Origin: Propionibacteriaceae bacterium
Lineage (GTDB): Bacteria > Actinomycetota > Actinomycetes > Propionibacteriales > Propionibacteriaceae
Direction: 5' to 3'
NCBI GenBank assembly: GCA_027353565.1
Contig: DAIEHO010000039.1
Span: forward strand, 1-5,887
Length of the DNA stretch: 5,887 bases
Numbering within the stretch: position 1 is the first letter of the stretch; each line of letters opens with the position of its first letter. The position numbers and the translations under genes are program-made. Below, in pieces: positions 5,041-5,887 of this stretch. Under the pieces are notes generated by a model. That model had not been told where the DNA came from. It saw only the letters and a program-made list of their open reading frames with translations, and ran no database searches.

Positions 5041-5078
5041 CCCGGGTCGCGTAGATTCATGTTCCATGGCGACCCGGG
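5041..5078. repeat. 10-bp perfect inverted repeat around the ftsK start
   Basis: CCCGGGTCGC (5041-5050) and GCGACCCGGG (5069-5078) are exact reverse complements separated by 18 bases. The spacer contains the candidate -10 box (5052-5057) and the ATG (5066-5068); the right arm begins with the second codon of ftsK. As DNA it could be a pair of repressor half-sites. As RNA from an upstream promoter it would place the start codon at the base of the loop. The arms are very GC-rich, so chance is possible. Confidence 0.4.
5052..5057 (+). promoter_or_regulatory. candidate -10 box of a leaderless ftsK transcript
   Basis: TAGATT fits TANNNT and ends eight bases before the ATG at 5066, so the mRNA would start at or within about two bases of the start codon. 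No Shine-Dalgarno site precedes this ATG. The ATG at 5059 is in another frame. No -35 match at the usual distance. Confidence 0.45.
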
Positions 5079-5887
5079 CACCTTCCCCGCCTCGGTCCCG
5101 CACCACGGCGTCTCCTCGAGCCGGATCGGGAACGAGGCCCAGCGGCAGAAAGACCACCACCTCCACGTCGCGTCCGCGCGCTCGCAAGCAGCAACGACCC
5201 GGCGCTCTTCCGATGCTCGGACGGGGTCTCGCGGCCATCTGGCGTGGCCTGGCGCGCGGCCTCGGCAGTCTCGCTCGCGGTCTCGGCAGCGGTGCCCGTG
5301 ACCTCGAGCCGGGTCTGCGCCGTGACGGGGTCGGTCTGCTCCTCGTCGCGCTCGGGATCGTCGTCGGGGCGACATTCTGGTTCCAGATCCCCGGTACCTT
5401 CGGCAACGCCCTGCGTCAGGGCATCGAGTCCGCCGTGGGCGTCGCCGCGTACGCGACGCCCGTCCTGCTCGCGGTCATGGCCTGGCGGACGCTCCGGCAC
5501 CCCGACCGCAACGGCCCGTGGGGGCGCCAGTTCGTGGGCTGGTCGGCCATCGTCCTGGGCGCGCTGGGGATCGTGCACATCGCCCACGGGCTGCCGCGCC
5601 CGGCGGACATGCAGGCCGTCCGTCATGCGGGCGGCATCGTGGGGTTCCTCTCCAGCTCCTTCCTCGCCGATCTGCTCACCAGGTGGGTCGCGGCACCGCT
5701 GCTGTTCCTGCTCACGGTCTTCGGCGTCCTCGTGGTGATCGGACGCCCGCTCAACGACGTCGTCAGCACCGCGAAGGGCATCCTCGCGAAGCTCTTCCTC
5801 CACCCCGGTTCCCCCGAGGCGCTGGCCTTCGGTGTGGACGAGGCGTACGACACGCCGCTCGTGGCCGACGACGACCCGGACGAGGCG
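5066..5887 (+). CDS. ftsK: DNA translocase FtsK, N-terminal part (runs off the right edge)
   Basis: The first 274 codons of an FtsK/SpoIIIE-family translocase, a septum-anchored ATP-driven pump that moves chromosomal DNA at cell division. Seen: a basic, Ser/Thr/Pro-rich cytosolic tail (1-48); a stretch with RGL repeated at 53, 60, 64 and 71; GARDLEPGLRRDG (76-88), a segment I associate with actinobacterial FtsK; then hydrophobic segments near 88-106, 122-140, 157-173, and 190-225 (probably two spans), separated by WRTLRHPDRNG (140-150) and HGLPRP (174-179). After 226 a cytosolic region turns acidic (VADDDPDEA at the edge), the start of the usual linker. The ATPase motor and the DNA-reading gamma domain lie beyond the window. 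Start at 5066 because the basic tail follows directly and no better in-frame start exists; translation is probably leaderless. Whether the full gene is intact cannot be seen. Confidence 0.93.
   Translation, partial: MATRAPSPPRSRTTASPRAGSGTRPSGRKTTTSTSRPRARKQQRPGALPMLGRGLAAIWRGLARGLGSLARGLGSGARDLEPGLRRDGVGLLLVALGIVVGATFWFQIPGTFGNALRQGIESAVGVAAYATPVLLAVMAWRTLRHPDRNGPWGRQFVGWSAIVLGALGIVHIAHGLPRPADMQAVRHAGGIVGFLSSSFLADLLTRWVAAPLLFLLTVFGVLVVIGRPLNDVVSTAKGILAKLFLHPGSPEALAFGVDEAYDTPLVADDDPDEA

Noticed and set aside
4155..5375. 406-codon minus-strand frame antisense to thiL and ftsK
   Set aside because: Shadow of two conserved genes; rich in Arg/His/Asp/Gly without any motif.
5057..5803. 248-codon minus-strand frame antisense to ftsK
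   Set aside because: Highly charged low-complexity shadow (many Glu/Asp/Arg) caused by reverse reading of Leu/Val/Ala codons in the FtsK membrane region.

Overview
The window is GC-rich, housekeeping-type chromosomal DNA, most likely from an actinobacterium. The signs are strong G/C bias at third codon positions, GTG and TTG starts, strong Shine-Dalgarno sites beside genes that look leaderless with TANNNT -10 boxes, a short HU protein, and an FtsK with the actinobacterial-style multi-pass N-terminus. I see no tRNA, rRNA, CRISPR array, insertion sequence or prophage. Genus-level placement is not possible by eye.

Layout, left to right. Bases 1-168 hold a possible last few codons of an upstream gene and the promoter/leader of an HU gene, with a perfect palindrome just behind the -10 box. 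HU (169-456) is followed by about 340 bases without a convincing gene but with a hairpin and a palindrome. Then come plsC (796-1578, acyl transfer to lysophosphatidate) and ddl (1616-2719, D-Ala-D-Ala ligase), which look like one transcription unit with a 37-base gap. A perfect 22-bp-arm hairpin (2728-2773) closes this unit and also closes the convergent gene on the minus strand. That gene (2783-3865) encodes a 360-residue cytosolic GT4-like glycosyltransferase of unknown substrate. Across a 160-base divergent spacer lies thiL (4026-4973, thiamine-monophosphate kinase). After 92 bases comes ftsK (from 5066), which runs off the right edge; only its 274-codon membrane and linker part is present.

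Functionally the window joins envelope biogenesis (PlsC for phospholipid, Ddl for peptidoglycan precursor, the glycosyltransferase perhaps for a surface or storage glycan), chromosome handling (HU, FtsK) and one cofactor gene (thiL). HU, plsC, ddl and thiL recall a common actinobacterial neighbourhood, but gpsA is absent between plsC and ddl, the glycosyltransferase sits on the opposite strand between ddl and thiL, and ftsK directly follows thiL.

I did not find a convincing undescribed system. The points most worth a second look are regulatory: a 10-bp perfect inverted repeat enclosing the -10 box and start codon of ftsK, the palindrome at the HU promoter, and apparently leaderless starts for both thiL and ftsK. 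The unassigned glycosyltransferase and the divergent DNA-binding arm of the HU protein come next.
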